A stretch of DNA of 64,000 nucleotides from Primulina eburnea (Eukaryota; Streptophyta; Magnoliopsida; Lamiales; Gesneriaceae): positions 27,648,069 through 27,712,068 of the forward strand of contig NC_133104.1 in the NCBI RefSeq assembly GCF_022965805.1, written 5' to 3'. Under the pieces are notes generated by a model, which ran no database searches, had not been told where the DNA came from, and worked only from the letters and a program-made list of their open reading frames with translations. The translations under genes and the position numbers were made by a program. Shown piece after piece: positions 20,875 to 31,463 of the stretch; the stretch's first letter is position 1, and the number at the start of each line of letters is the position of its first letter.

Positions 20875-23680
20875 ATGGCAAATCAAATTCCATCACACAT
20901 TTTGAATCAGTTCTATCAGTCAACGAGGCATATATCAAGAACGTATTTCTAAAATTGGAAGCAGCTGGTTTGAGGACATTTCTGGGACAATCTTCTCAGG
21001 AAATCTACCCGAAGGAACTTTGTGATTTATACTCAAATGAGTATGTCAATTCTGATGGAAACGTCATCACTACTATCAATGGTCAGTTGTTGAACATTTC
21101 TAAAGAATCTTTTGGAGAACTGTTCTTATTGCCTACCGATGGGCTCAACAACGTTTTTGAGGTTAATACATCTGATATTGAGGAGATGCAATCGTTGTTG
21201 TCAACTGATGGTCGGAAAATCAAAGTTTCCGATCCCAAAGAAGAGTTGAAGCCAGAAATCCAACTGCTGGCTGATATTGTCACTAAGGGGATCTTAACTA
21301 AGGCCGGTTCTTTTGCTGCCCTTACTCTTGAAAAATTTCAAGTGATGACTGTGATTATGGCTGAAAATAAGGTGAATTGGAGGCATATCATCTTCACCAT
21401 TATGCGCAACATGCTCAAATCAACCAAGCATTCAAGGGGGTATGCAGTTCAAATCAGTTATCTTTTGAAGGCCAAGGGGCTAGTGGCTAATAATGCTGAA
21501 ATATCAGTCAAATTCAAAGTCTTTAACGCCAAGAACGTTCAGCCACCCAATACTAAACTGGACATCTCTCTTGATCAGTTTGTAAAGATAAAAAAAGAGA
21601 TAGAAACGCAGCAGGATGTTCTCAAGTCAGTAAAGAAAGGCAGAACTTTGGTTCAGCTGAATACAATCAAGAAGAAATTGATTGTCAGTGAATTAGATTC
21701 TGGGAAGACACCTTCTCCGAAGATTGCAAAGAAACAAAGGACCCAGAAAACCAAGCCGACATCAATGTTTGAATTCATCCCGGCTGAAAGTGTAAAGCAA
21801 TCAGATGTTCAAAAGCCTATTCAGGCTATTCCTCTTAAAGCCATTCCAGCTGAAGTTTCAGCAAAAGATAAGTTACCTCCATCAATTGATCCATTCAAAA
21901 ATGTCATCACCACATCTAGTAAAAAGAAGGAATCAGCAAGAGTTACAGCTCCTTTGATCCATATCAATCGACCTACCATCTTTGCTCCTGCTCGACCCAA
22001 AGGAATCAAGATTCAGGAACTGATGGATACTACTCGTTCTGGACTTAACATTCTGCACATTCTCTCTGATGAGAAAGGCAAGGGCCAGTTTATCGAAGAG
22101 CTCAGGCCAACAAACGCGATTCAAACTCACATTGACCTTATCTGGGAATAGGTCAATGCATTTGCTGAATCCAAACTGAAAACTTATGATGCTTGGATGC
22201 GTTTCAGAACTCACATCTTGCCAAAGAGTTGAAAAGGAAGTCTCAACTGCATAAAATCATCAAACTGGAAGTATCTGTTCTTAAAGTGGTTAAAGATGCT
22301 ACAATTGTTCAGGCACTGGAGAGAAAAAAATATTTCTTTGATCAAGTAAGAGCCAAAAAGTTGGCTCAACTGATTGAGAAGCTCAAGTGCAACTACATTC
22401 CTACAAATCCAACTGCCTACATTGATCGAGCTGTGCTTACTCAGTTGGACACAGATCTTATGAATTTGCAAATACAGATAAAGTACTGGGAAATGGATCA
22501 GCAATTAGTCATTCATGAAGGCCTTTCAGAAGAAGAAGAATATGAACCTTCATCATAGCACAAAGAGCCATCCCCAGAACAAGCTGCTGCTACAACTGTA
22601 GAGCCAATTCAGGATGTGCCACAATCTTCTTCTGCTGCTGATCCTCAACTATATTCGGACAATGACTTGACACTTGCTAATATCGATGAAATCATTCAGT
22701 CAGTAGCCCAAGAACTTCAGACGCATGTGCCTTCAACTGAATCAGTTGATCTCCCAACAGATCAACCAGCTACAGATGCTCCTATATCTTTCACTGAGGA
22801 ACTAGTTTAGCCTTTTATCTCTACTGAACAAAGTGTTCTAACTGATGTGCCCATTCGATCACTTGTCGTGACTAATCTAGAAACTGTTAACACTGTGGAG
22901 GCTCAGTTGCATGCTATTGAAAATTTTCCGACTGACGAGCCGCAACAAGTTTCAGTTGACCAACAATCAGAAGCACAAGTCACTGACCCTCCAACTGAAA
23001 CTCCCACAGATCATCAACTTAATCAGCAAGACAGTTCATCTGTTGCTCCGAATCAATCTTCATCTCCTCCTATTCAAGAAGAAGCCAGTATGCAAGACGT
23101 TCCAAAGCTGATACATGCTGAAACAGTAGTATCTGACAGGTCTATGGTGGTCTTTGATCAAACTACCAGGGAACAAGAACCAAGGATGACTGAACCTATA
23201 TCTCCTCATCCATCCTCAGACATGGATTTAGTACTTGAAGAGATTCAGGACATCCAGAATAACATGTCGCAGATGATGGATGATATCAAGAAAATTCAAA
23301 ACACTCAACTTGCTCATTCTCTGAAACTAGACTCTTCGATTGAATTCAATTCAGAGAGCTTGAAGAAAATTCAAGTTGCTGTGACATCTATCTCTCTTAC
23401 AATAGAGGAACTTAGAAAGAACAGAGGCTTAGTTGAGAGTCTCTCCCTAACTTAAGACACAATCAGCAAACGAGTTGACTTTGTGGAGAAGTCTGTCTCA
23501 ATGAAAATAGATTTGCTGCAAACCACGGTGCTTAATGCAATCTTAGACGTATCCACTAATGTCGGACTCTTATCGGTTGATGTTCGGAGGTTACCAAATA
23601 AGATGGATGTATTTGACAAAAAGGGGGAAGAGATTAAAGCTCAGCTAGATCAACAGCAAAAGCAGTCAGAATCTCGTTGA
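20875..23680 (+). pseudogene. Extra long 3' ORF of the SIRE-like element A (env position), broken
   Basis: The likely start is ATG at 20875 (MANQIPSHILNQ). One frame change near 20920 leads into an open 398-codon stretch ending at 22151 (VNEAYIKNVFLKLEAAGL, then LCDLYSNEYVNSDG, then ISKESFGELFLLPTDGL). Further pieces are 22193-22558, 22616-22810, 22847-23455 and 23483-23680, separated by a frame change and in-frame stops at 22556, 22808 and 23453. Together about 930 residues: a folded N-terminal part, a Lys/Pro-rich middle, an acidic Gln/Thr/Pro-rich linker and a coiled-coil-like C-terminus (IQDIQNNMSQMMDDIKKIQ). It ends about 150 bp before the polypurine tract. SIRE-type elements carry an env-like ORF here, but I see no signal peptide or membrane anchor, so an envelope role is not supported. 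Confidence 0.65.
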
Positions 23681-23831
23681 AGAGCAGTCAGAAGTTAACT
23701 GTCTCGAGTAACAGTTTTTATTGTTTGAAGATTATTATTCTCTAAGAAGAAGTTCAGTTAATCGAATTCTTATCTTATCTACAATGAGTTAATTTGTTCA
23801 GTTATTATTTGCTTAATTTTTTCAAACACCT

Positions 23832-23844
23832 AAAAAGGGGAAAT
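23832..23844 (+). promoter_or_regulatory. Polypurine tract of element A
   Basis: AAAAAGGGGAAAT directly precedes the LTR start TGTTGGAAAC. Confidence 0.8.
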
Positions 23845-24810
23845 TGTTGGAAACTAAGTTTCAGCGTTTGATAAACTAAAGGACAAAAGCTCGAACCAAC
23901 TGATTAAATAACTGAACTACGCAACTGATTTACGCAACTGAACGAGCAGTCAACTAAACAGCAGTTGTAAACCTTACCAGCTATTGCCCAGCAGCTGATT
24001 CTTCAGCTGAACACGTCATCATCTATCGGGAAAAGACATTCAACCGACAGTGGTACACAACAGACTGTTACTTAGTGGAACGCCGCATTTCAGAGATTGC
24101 AGTGTATGGTTGTTAGAGGAATATTGACGTGGCAATCAACAGATATAAAAATTCAAATATTATTTAATATTAGCGTTGAGAGGGAAGCCTATAAATAGGT
24201 GAAGAGGGCAGCTGCAAAGAACAACACGAACAACTATTCTATTAAAGCTTGATGTTACGCTGCTAAAATCACTACTCGTATTCAAATATCAAAAGCTCAC
24301 TTTTATCAGATTTATTAGTGGCAATCAAGGCCACATTTACGAGCTTGTTAGCACTTTGAAATCTTTGTTAGATTCATTCACTCGTGTTAAATTCAGTCAC
24401 GCACCGTAAAAGTTTTTGTGAACTAAGAGTTTCAGTTTTGGCAGTGTTAAGTCCAAACTGATGTGGGTCTGTACAACTTTGTATTCGATCAAAGTCTTTT
24501 AGTGAAAATACTATCTCCGTGATAGAAGGGGTGACGTAGGAGTTATTCTATTCTCCGAACATCCAGAAAAAAAATCATGTGCATTTTAATATCAGTTATT
24601 ATTTTCAGTCAGTTGTTCTATCTCTCAATCAGTTTACTTCCGCCACTATTTTCAATTAAACTGCTTGTTATCGACTGACGAGATACCGAGTGTCAGTTTG
24701 TCACTAAACTGAACCCAATCTTCGAAAAAATATATATAATCCATGAGTGTTTATTCAACCCCCCCCCCCCCCCCCTCTAAACACTTGTCACCTTCTAACC
24801 GATCCTTTCA
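23845..24810 (+). repeat. Element A 3' LTR (SIRE-like)
   Basis: Starts TGTTGGAAACTAAG after the polypurine tract and probably ends CCGATCCTTTCA at 24810, about 966 bp. It contains TATAAATAGG near 24190, a good TATA box. A run of 17 C (24759-24775) precedes CTCTAAACAC near its end. The right boundary is inferred from the change to a different, related LTR at 24811. Confidence 0.75.
24188..24200 (+). promoter_or_regulatory. TATA box in the element A LTR
   Basis: CCTATAAATAGG is a canonical plant TATA box in the expected middle part of an LTR. The downstream AGAGGGCAGCTGCAAAG stretch would hold the transcription start. Confidence 0.55.
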
Positions 24811-25339
24811 TAGACATTAAACAAGTGTTTGCTGGAAGGTGTTGTCTCCAGTATAGGCTAGGAGTTCAGTTAGGAAGTAGGGTAAGTCCTAAGCTGAGTG
24901 GGTTTGTAAAAGGTGTTGTATAAATCAAAGTCTTCTAGTGGAACCTACTCGAGGTTGTAGAAGGGGTGACGTAGGAGCAGTTGAAGTCTCTGAACATCCA
25001 TAAATATATTTGTGTTATTAACTGTTTAACTATTGTTTTTAAAACTGATTTGATCAATTTGAGCAGTTATCAATTCAGTTCGCACCATAACTGAACTGAT
25101 ATATATGCAAGAACTGATCTCCTTTATATCAGTTAATCAGTTTACACAAGTTAAAAGCTTTAAACTGATTAGCTTTCTTAACGAATGATTCTTTCGAGTA
25201 TTTTCCTCTTGGTTTAAAACAAACTCGATCTAATTTATCGGTGTTTACATTCTTAGAACATGAGCTATTGCAGCTCATTGAGAATATTGTGTTTGTAGCA
25301 CCTTCCATGGTGCCCGAACTGATCCATCATGGGATAGAT
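24811..25339 (+). mobile_element. Remnant of an older SIRE-like LTR and adjacent element sequence
   Basis: The segment repeats blocks of the A LTR in diverged form: AGAAGGGGTGACGTAGGAG occurs here (24960-24978) and at 24525-24543, each followed by a CTCxGAACATCCA block. It is the DNA into which A inserted. Its 5' part is missing from the window and its end near 25340 is set by element D. No coding potential is seen. Confidence 0.6.
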
Positions 25340-26048
25340 TGTAACGTCCAAAAAATTTGAAGGTCCACGTGAACCACAACATGCATTCAAGTTATCAAAT
25401 TTCTTATGTATTTTAATTAATTTATTTTTAACGCATTAATCCATGATTTTTACAAGAATATATATGTTTAATTCTTGGTTCATTAAGATTGCATGATATA
25501 AGGCTTTTAGCAGTATTTCATGCTCGAACGAAGAACGGAGATCGGAGATAATTAAGGGAAACTGTTTTATAAATATTATTTTTGTTTATTTAATATATGG
25601 TGTAAATAAGAGTGATTTTCGAAATGGGCATTTTTAAGTTATTTTTACTCAACGAGTCGTATTTAAACCGCTATTCAATTTTTACCAAACGGGAAACTTT
25701 TTTGAGGGTTCGGGCAATATTTTCATAAACTTTTCTAAACGAATATTTTACGGGAGTGTTTTTGGGCTTAATAGGACTATTTTAATACTTAATGGGCCTA
25801 AAATCCTACTTAATCACACTATTTTTAATTAAGAGCCATTATACTAATTATATTATACCTAACCTACCTTCAAAACCTTAAACATTCCACCCATTCAATT
25901 CGGCCGCCCCCTCCCCAATCTTCATCAGCATATTTTCGAAAAGTTCAGCAGCAATCCCCTCGACCTCTCCCAAGTTTTTTCAAATGATCTCTTCCCCGTC
26001 TCTTCAGTGCTCGTTCTACGCGATTGTATCAAGGTTTTCGAGCGTAAA
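25340..26048 (+). mobile_element. Element D gypsy LTR, first part (split by element C)
   Basis: Starts TGTAACGTCCAAAAAATTTG and contains a CT-rich leader-like stretch (25890-26030) as in other Tekay-type LTRs. Element C is inserted at 26048, with GTAAA (26044-26048) as left duplication. It resumes at 36344. The opening matches the minus-strand opening of solo LTR W in outline. Confidence 0.65.
26044..26048. repeat. Left target-site duplication of element C (GTAAA)
   Basis: Repeated exactly at 36339-36343, after the 3' LTR. Confidence 0.88.
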
Positions 26049-27436
26049 TGTAGTGCCCAAATTCAGTACACGTATAACCCAAATTATTAAATAATTTAGT
26101 TAATTTTATATTGATTTTAGCGGTGCATGATTTATTTAAATGCATTATTTTAAATTATTTATGTTTATGTGATGCACGTTAAAATGTTATTCGAGTTTCA
26201 TGTTTCAGGCGTTCATTTGAAGCGGGATTGAGGAAAAGACCTGGTGACGGCTTTTGGCAATTTAAAGTGTGGTATTTATTTTAAGTTAAGGATGGGGTAT
26301 TTTAAATAATTTATTAAGTTTTTAGTATTTTAAAAGCCTTATTTATGTATTTAGTAATTTAAGAGTTTAGAAATTTTAAAATTAGTGTGTAATTATTTTA
26401 ATGGATGAGTTTGATTGAATTAGTGGGTGTCAACCTTTAATTAGTATTTTAATTAGTTAATTTAGCACTAATTTCTCCTAATTAAAAACCCACACACGTT
26501 ACACACACTCACACACATTTACACGTTTTTACACACACTAAAACACACAACACACCCTACACATCTTATTTTCAGATTTTTAAAAGATAGAAACCTAGGA
26601 TTCAAAAATAAGAGCGGCCGCCCCTCTCCCTTCGTCTCCCAGCGAGGTTTTGGTGATTTTATTGCTAGAAAGTCGAGCTGCAAGTCGCCCCGGATCAACC
26701 TCGCTTCTATCTCCGCTTCGATAACGCCGTTTCGGTAACGTTTGATATCAAAAGGCACATATATTCTGTTCTTGATGCATCGATCATGTCATATTATGCG
26801 TACGTTGTTATTTATGCGTAAAACCATGTGTATGTTGTGTAGAAGTTTGAGCAATCATGTTTAAATCGCTTTTGAAACCCTCTTTAGATCTTAAATTTGC
26901 GTTTTTACTGTTCTGGTTGAAACTGCGATTTTTCAGTCGAGATTTCAAGAAAACTTTCAACCACAAAATTGTAAAACTTTTCGATGCCTTCGATTTGATA
27001 TAAAATTCGAGATTTTTGGATGAAAATTGAGTGAGTTATGGCGTTTTTCGTGAGACTGCTCAAACTACGACTTTTACGAAAATTGTGTTCTTGAAGTTAT
27101 TTGTTGCAGGCTTCGTTGGGAATCGACGGGTGATTGTTGCTGCGTCTAGGTATGATCGGTATGATGTTGGGTCGTTATTTATCATTTCGTTCGGTGTTGA
27201 TAGGCACTAGAATGCATAAGAAGTCGTAGGAACCAATTGGTGTCAATTGCCGCGTTTTCTCAAATTGTATGTGTCGTAGGGAAACGTCGTTGTTTGGGTG
27301 TTTGTACGAGTTTAGGCCGATGCTATGGTGTCTTAGGAGGTGTCTTGAAGTATCGTTTCATAGCAATTCGGGTTGATTGAGAAGAAAGAACTATTATGTC
27401 AAGCTTTCACGCAGGTTTCGACTTCCAGTGTCTACC

Positions 27437-27685
27437 CGTACCCCCACACGGACCCGGGGTCCGTGCCCTTTGTCCACCCGAAGTGTCTTTTTCCAGAGAC
27501 TAGACGGACCCCTACACGGACCTTGGCACGGGGTTCGTGCCTTTGTTTCTTTTCGGTGTCTTTTTCCAGAGTCTATACGGACCCCCACACGGACCTTGAC
27601 ACGGGGTCCGTGTCCACCCTTCTTTCGAGCCCTTTTCACCCGAGCCTACACGGACCCCTACATGGATGTAGGCACGGGGTCCGTG
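27437..27685 (+). repeat. Four about 65-bp units with CACGGACC / GGTCCGTG hairpins in the C LTR
   Basis: Each unit has ACACGGACC (or a one-base variant) followed within 10-20 bases by CACGGGGTCCGTG, so each can fold on itself. Spacers share CTTTTTCCAGAG. The same block is at 35069-35325 in the 3' LTR. Confidence 0.85.
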
Positions 27686-28033
27686 TCCTTTATATTTTGG
27701 GAAAAATATTATAACATGTTTGACGTTTGATGTCATGGTTTAGTGCAATGATTTACAAGGTCGAGCCATGGGAATTTTAGAACGTCCTAAGGAATTGAAC
27801 GAACTCGTAAGTAAGCGTGATTGCCTACGTCTAAGTTATGAAAGTTACGTATGTGAATGGATGTTAGTATGTTGCAGCAACGGCCCCGATCGAAGTCCAA
27901 TGAATCCCTCAACGCCAAGTAAGTATGTATGACGTGCAAGAAAAATATTTTAAGTTTTGAGGTATGCTAATTGTCTTGTGACCAAATTGAATGGGTTTGG
28001 AAGTCGGTGAACGTGGCCGAGGACCTCTCCACC

Positions 28034-28119
28034 CCGTTAAATTATGAACGGGTTAGATCGTGGTTGGAAAGCGTTAAATTATGAACGGGGACCAACCAGC
28101 CCGTTAAATTATGAACGGG
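28034..28119 (+). repeat. Three copies of CCGTTAAATTATGAACGG in the C 5' LTR
   Basis: Units near 28034, 28071 and 28101, each a near-palindrome (CCGTT...AACGG). The 3' LTR has a single copy at 35674-35691. Confidence 0.88.
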
Positions 28120-28768
28120 GATCTCATGTATGTGGCAGTGGATACGTCCCTATCAGCCCAGTATCGTGGTTTGTCTGATCAGGCGGTTATTATGTATGGG
28201 TCACTCGCTTTGAAACATCCTCTACGCAAAATAAAGTCATGTATGTTTAAGTACGTTCAGTTATGCAAGCATCTTTATGAAAGCTGTCAAGTCATGGCAC
28301 GTCTACGTATGTATGTACGTATGTTCAAGTTACGTTATGCAAGCTCAAGTTTTAGTATGTACGCTCTGTTTTAAAGTTGCATGCGGTTTTATTATATAGT
28401 ACTCGTTATTCCCCAGTTTATATGTGTTGAGTCTTTAGACTCACTAGACTTGATCGATGCAGGTGAGTATGTTGATGAGGAGACAGGAGGTGGCGACCAA
28501 GGGACAGGCTTGGACTGAGCGGGAGGCTAGACCCGAGTACCGTCCATGTTATTTTAACGTTTTATATAAGTTTAAAATACTCTGATTTTATGTTTTGATG
28601 CGAGATGTTTTGAACAAGCTTTCTTTTAGCAAAAAAATTCTATTGGTGATGTTTAATTTCAAATATTCTTTTCATGAACGATGAGTAACGACCGTATGGA
28701 TGTTATAATAAGGAATTTTAAATTTTTCCACAAATTTTTAAGTATGAAAAGTACAGTTCTTCGTTACA

Positions 28769-29001
28769 GTTGGTATCATATTGGTGTTCTTGTAAAGGGT
28801 CACGCCTACTGCCAGTCGCAAGAAGCTCACGAAGTCACACCTCAAGTCTGTAAGTTTAAAGTTTTGCATTATGCTATGTAGTAAGCATCAAGTTATGATT
28901 TCAGTATGTGCATGTTTTAAGTTTGACTTACGTGCTTCATAAAATATTGATATATGCTCATGCATATTGCGTTTACGTGTTGGGTAATTTATTGGAACAG
29001 C
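28769..29001 (+). other. Element C leader with degenerate primer site
   Basis: TGGTATCATATT at 28771 keeps the first eight bases of the tRNA-Met primer site. The leader (CTCAAGTCTGTAAGTTT at 28850) is shared with that of element D. Confidence 0.65.
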
Positions 29002-30105
29002 ATGCCTCCTAGACATGTGATCGACCGTTAAACAAGAGACGAGGACAGAGAGCCTCGAGGGGAGGGAAGAGACGCTCCTCCACCTCCACCTCCACCGCCG
29101 GACATGCAGGCACAGATGGTTGCAGGCATGACGCAGTTCTTCGCGCAGTTTGCGGGGAATCAGGCTACAGCAGCAGGTGCAGGGGCGAGTCCCCAACTGG
29201 AAGCAGTGTACGAAAGGTTTAGGAGGATGAGTCCTAAGGATTTTTCGGGTACCACTGACCCGATGGTAGCCGAGGGATGGATTAAGTCCATAGAGGTAAT
29301 CTTTGACTTTATGGAACTGACCGATGAAGATAGGGTCAGATGTGCCACGTTCTTTCTGAGAGGGGACGCCAGATTATGGTGGGAGAGTGCATCTGTGGCA
29401 GTTAACTTGCAGGCACTGCCATGGAATGGTTTCAAGGAGGTCTTTTACGCCAAGTACTTCACCGAAGAAGTACGCTCTTGTCTGATCAGGGAATTTATGA
29501 TGCTGAGACAGGGAGACAGTAGTGTGGAAGATTTTGTCAGAAAGTTTGAGAGGGGGTGTTACTTCGTACCCCTCATTGCGAATGATGCCCAAGCAAAACT
29601 GAGGCATTTCATGGATGGATTGCAGCCGATCTTGCGCCGTGATGTGAGGGTAGCTGGCACTACTTCTTATGCAGTCGCCGTATCTAGAGCATTGGCAGCA
29701 GAGCAAGATCTGAGAGATATAGAGGCCGACAGGCAGGGCAAGAGGCCCTATCAGGCACCACCACAACACCCGCAGCAGCATCATCAGAAGTCCCAGTTTA
29801 AGAGGCCATTTCAGGGGCCGCCAGGGAAGAAACCCTATCAGGGACCGCCGAAAGGCAAGGGTCCTATCCAGCAGCAAGGGGCGCCTCAGAAGCCCGGTAA
29901 CTTTCCAGTGTGCCAGAAGTGCAATTGCCAACATCCCGGACAGTGCCTATGGGGATCCGGGAAATGTTTTAAATGTGGGGCTACGGATCACATGTTGAAA
30001 GAGTGCCCACACTGGAAGCAGCCCACCCAAGGGAGAGTATTCGCCATGCATGCACATGAGGCGAATCCAGACACGACTTTGCTGACCGGTAAACTTTCCT
30101 ACTAA
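29002..30105 (+). pseudogene. Element C gag, with a stop at codon 10
   Basis: MPPRHVIDR is followed by TAA (29029-29031), then the frame stays open to 30105. After a Pro stretch comes the gypsy gag (MQAQMVAGMTQFFAQFAGNQ, then DPMVAEGWIKSIEVIFDFM, then RLWWESASVAVN), a basic Gln/Pro-rich linker, and the zinc knuckle CFKCGATDHMLKEC. Unspliced, it ends LLTGKLSY and a stop. Spliced at the GT at 30089 it would run on into protease. Capsid function is the family role. The early stop may be bypassed by starting at the Met at 29104, so loss of function is likely but not certain. Confidence 0.88.
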
Positions 30106-30264
30106 AGTTCAGTATTATTCTGCCTCGCATGTGGATTTTTATTTGGGATTATTAGTGTGCTAGTATTATTTTTGAATAACTCGAGATATTGGGTTCTTAT
30201 ATGCCTAAGGTTTATGTTAGTAATTTTGGGGTGTAAGTTAGTTTGTTGTGCTAACGTCTCTCAG
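30089..30264 (+). other. Probable intron between gag and protease of element C
   Basis: GTAAAC at 30089 and TCTCAG ending at 30264 bracket 176 bp of AT-rich, non-coding DNA with stops in the gag frame. Joining the sides keeps the frame and gives [23 protein letters not shown], the expected smooth passage into the protease site. No other junction does so. A CTAAC branch-point-like string lies just before the acceptor. Confidence 0.6.
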
Positions 30265-31463
30265 GAAATATTTTCATAAAGAGAATAGCTACTCAGGCCT
30301 TGATAGATTCAGGAGCCACCCATTCTTTTATCTCGGAAACGTTCACCAATCACTTGGATATCAAGACCATTGGACTCAACGTGAATTATTCAGTAACCGT
30401 CCCATCAGGGGTAGAGCTGTCAGCTACTAGCGTGGTTAGAGATATTGATCTAGAATTGCACGGCCACCTGGTGTATGCTGATTTGATCGTCTTGCCGATG
30501 CCAGAGTTTGACATTATTTTGGAAATGGACTGGCTGACAAAGAACAGAGTTCTGATTGATTTTCAGAAGAGGTCAGTATTGGTTAGACCGCTGGGCATGG
30601 AGCGGTTTCTTTTTGAGACAGCCAGATGGAGGAGCTTCCCCCGCATGGTTTCGTGCATGCAGGCGAGGAGGCTGATTTCCAAGGGGTGTCAGGCCTTCTT
30701 GGCCAGTATTATTTCAGCGCCTAATGTGACCACTCCATCTTTATCTGAAGTGCCAGTAGTCAGCGATTTCCCAGACGTCTTCCCAGATGATGTTTCAGGT
30801 CTTCCACCAGAGAGAGATGTGGAGTTTGCTATTGATCTCATGCCAGGCACAGTGCCTATCTCTAAGGCACCGTACCGATTAGCTCCAGCTGAAATGTTAG
30901 AACTCATGCTGCAGATTCAAGAGCTCTTAGACAAGGAGTTTATCCGCCCGAGTTTCTCACCGTGGGGCGCACCAGTGCTCTTTGTGAAAAAGAAAGACGG
31001 GCGCATGAGACTGTGCATCGATTACCGTGAGCTGAACAAGGTAACGATCAAGAATAAGTACCCGTTGCCTAGAATCGAAGACTTGTTCGATCAATTACAG
31101 GGAGCTACCGTGTTTTCTAAGATAGATCTTCGATCAGGGTACCATCAGCTGAAAGTGAAGGATGCAGATGTCCACAAGACAGCTTTCAGGACCAGATATG
31201 GGCATTACGAGTTCTTGGTGATGCCATTTGGATTGACAAATGCTCCAGCAATTTTCATGGACCTCATGAACCGAGTATTTCAGCCCTACCTTGACCAATT
31301 CGTCATAGTATTCATTGACGATATCCTTATATACTTGAAGAGCCATGAGGAGCATAACCAACACTTGAGGACAGTTTTACAGGTTCTGCGGAGTCGCAAG
31401 TTGTTTGCGAGTTTAGTAAGTGCGAGTTTTGGCTGCAGAAAGTTGCATTTTTGGGGCATATAG
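30265..31463 (+). pseudogene. Element C protease and reverse transcriptase, first part
   Basis: From the predicted second exon: protease [13 protein letters not shown], then [18 protein letters not shown], then RT with [52 protein letters not shown] and [12 protein letters not shown] (catalytic DD intact). Near 31405 one base is missing and the frame is lost, ending at 31461-31463 after nonsense. Homology continues in another frame. Confidence 0.9.

Larger units (their letters stand above)
26049..28768 (+). repeat. Element C 5' LTR
   Basis: 2720 bp, TGTAGTGCCCAAATTC to CTTCGTTACA. It contains ACAC-rich DNA (26490-26570), a CT-rich leader-like block (26610-26720), the CACGG/CCGTG repeat block and three palindromic CCGTTAAATTATGAACGG units. 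Open frames across 27373-27736 on both strands come from the repeat block and are not genes. Confidence 0.93.

Noticed and set aside
20645..20952. Two overlapping plus frames before the extra ORF of element A
   Set aside because: Only the part from the ATG at 20875 continues into the extra ORF after a frame change; the rest is untranslated leader.
24759..24775. Run of 17 C as a possible regulatory element
   Set aside because: Poly-C near the end of SIRE-like LTRs is common and prone to sequencing length error; nothing more can be said.
27373..27736. Overlapping open frames on both strands, repeated near 35010-35354
   Set aside because: They run through the GC-rich hairpin units, whose palindromes keep all frames open; Arg/Pro/Thr-rich products are compositional.
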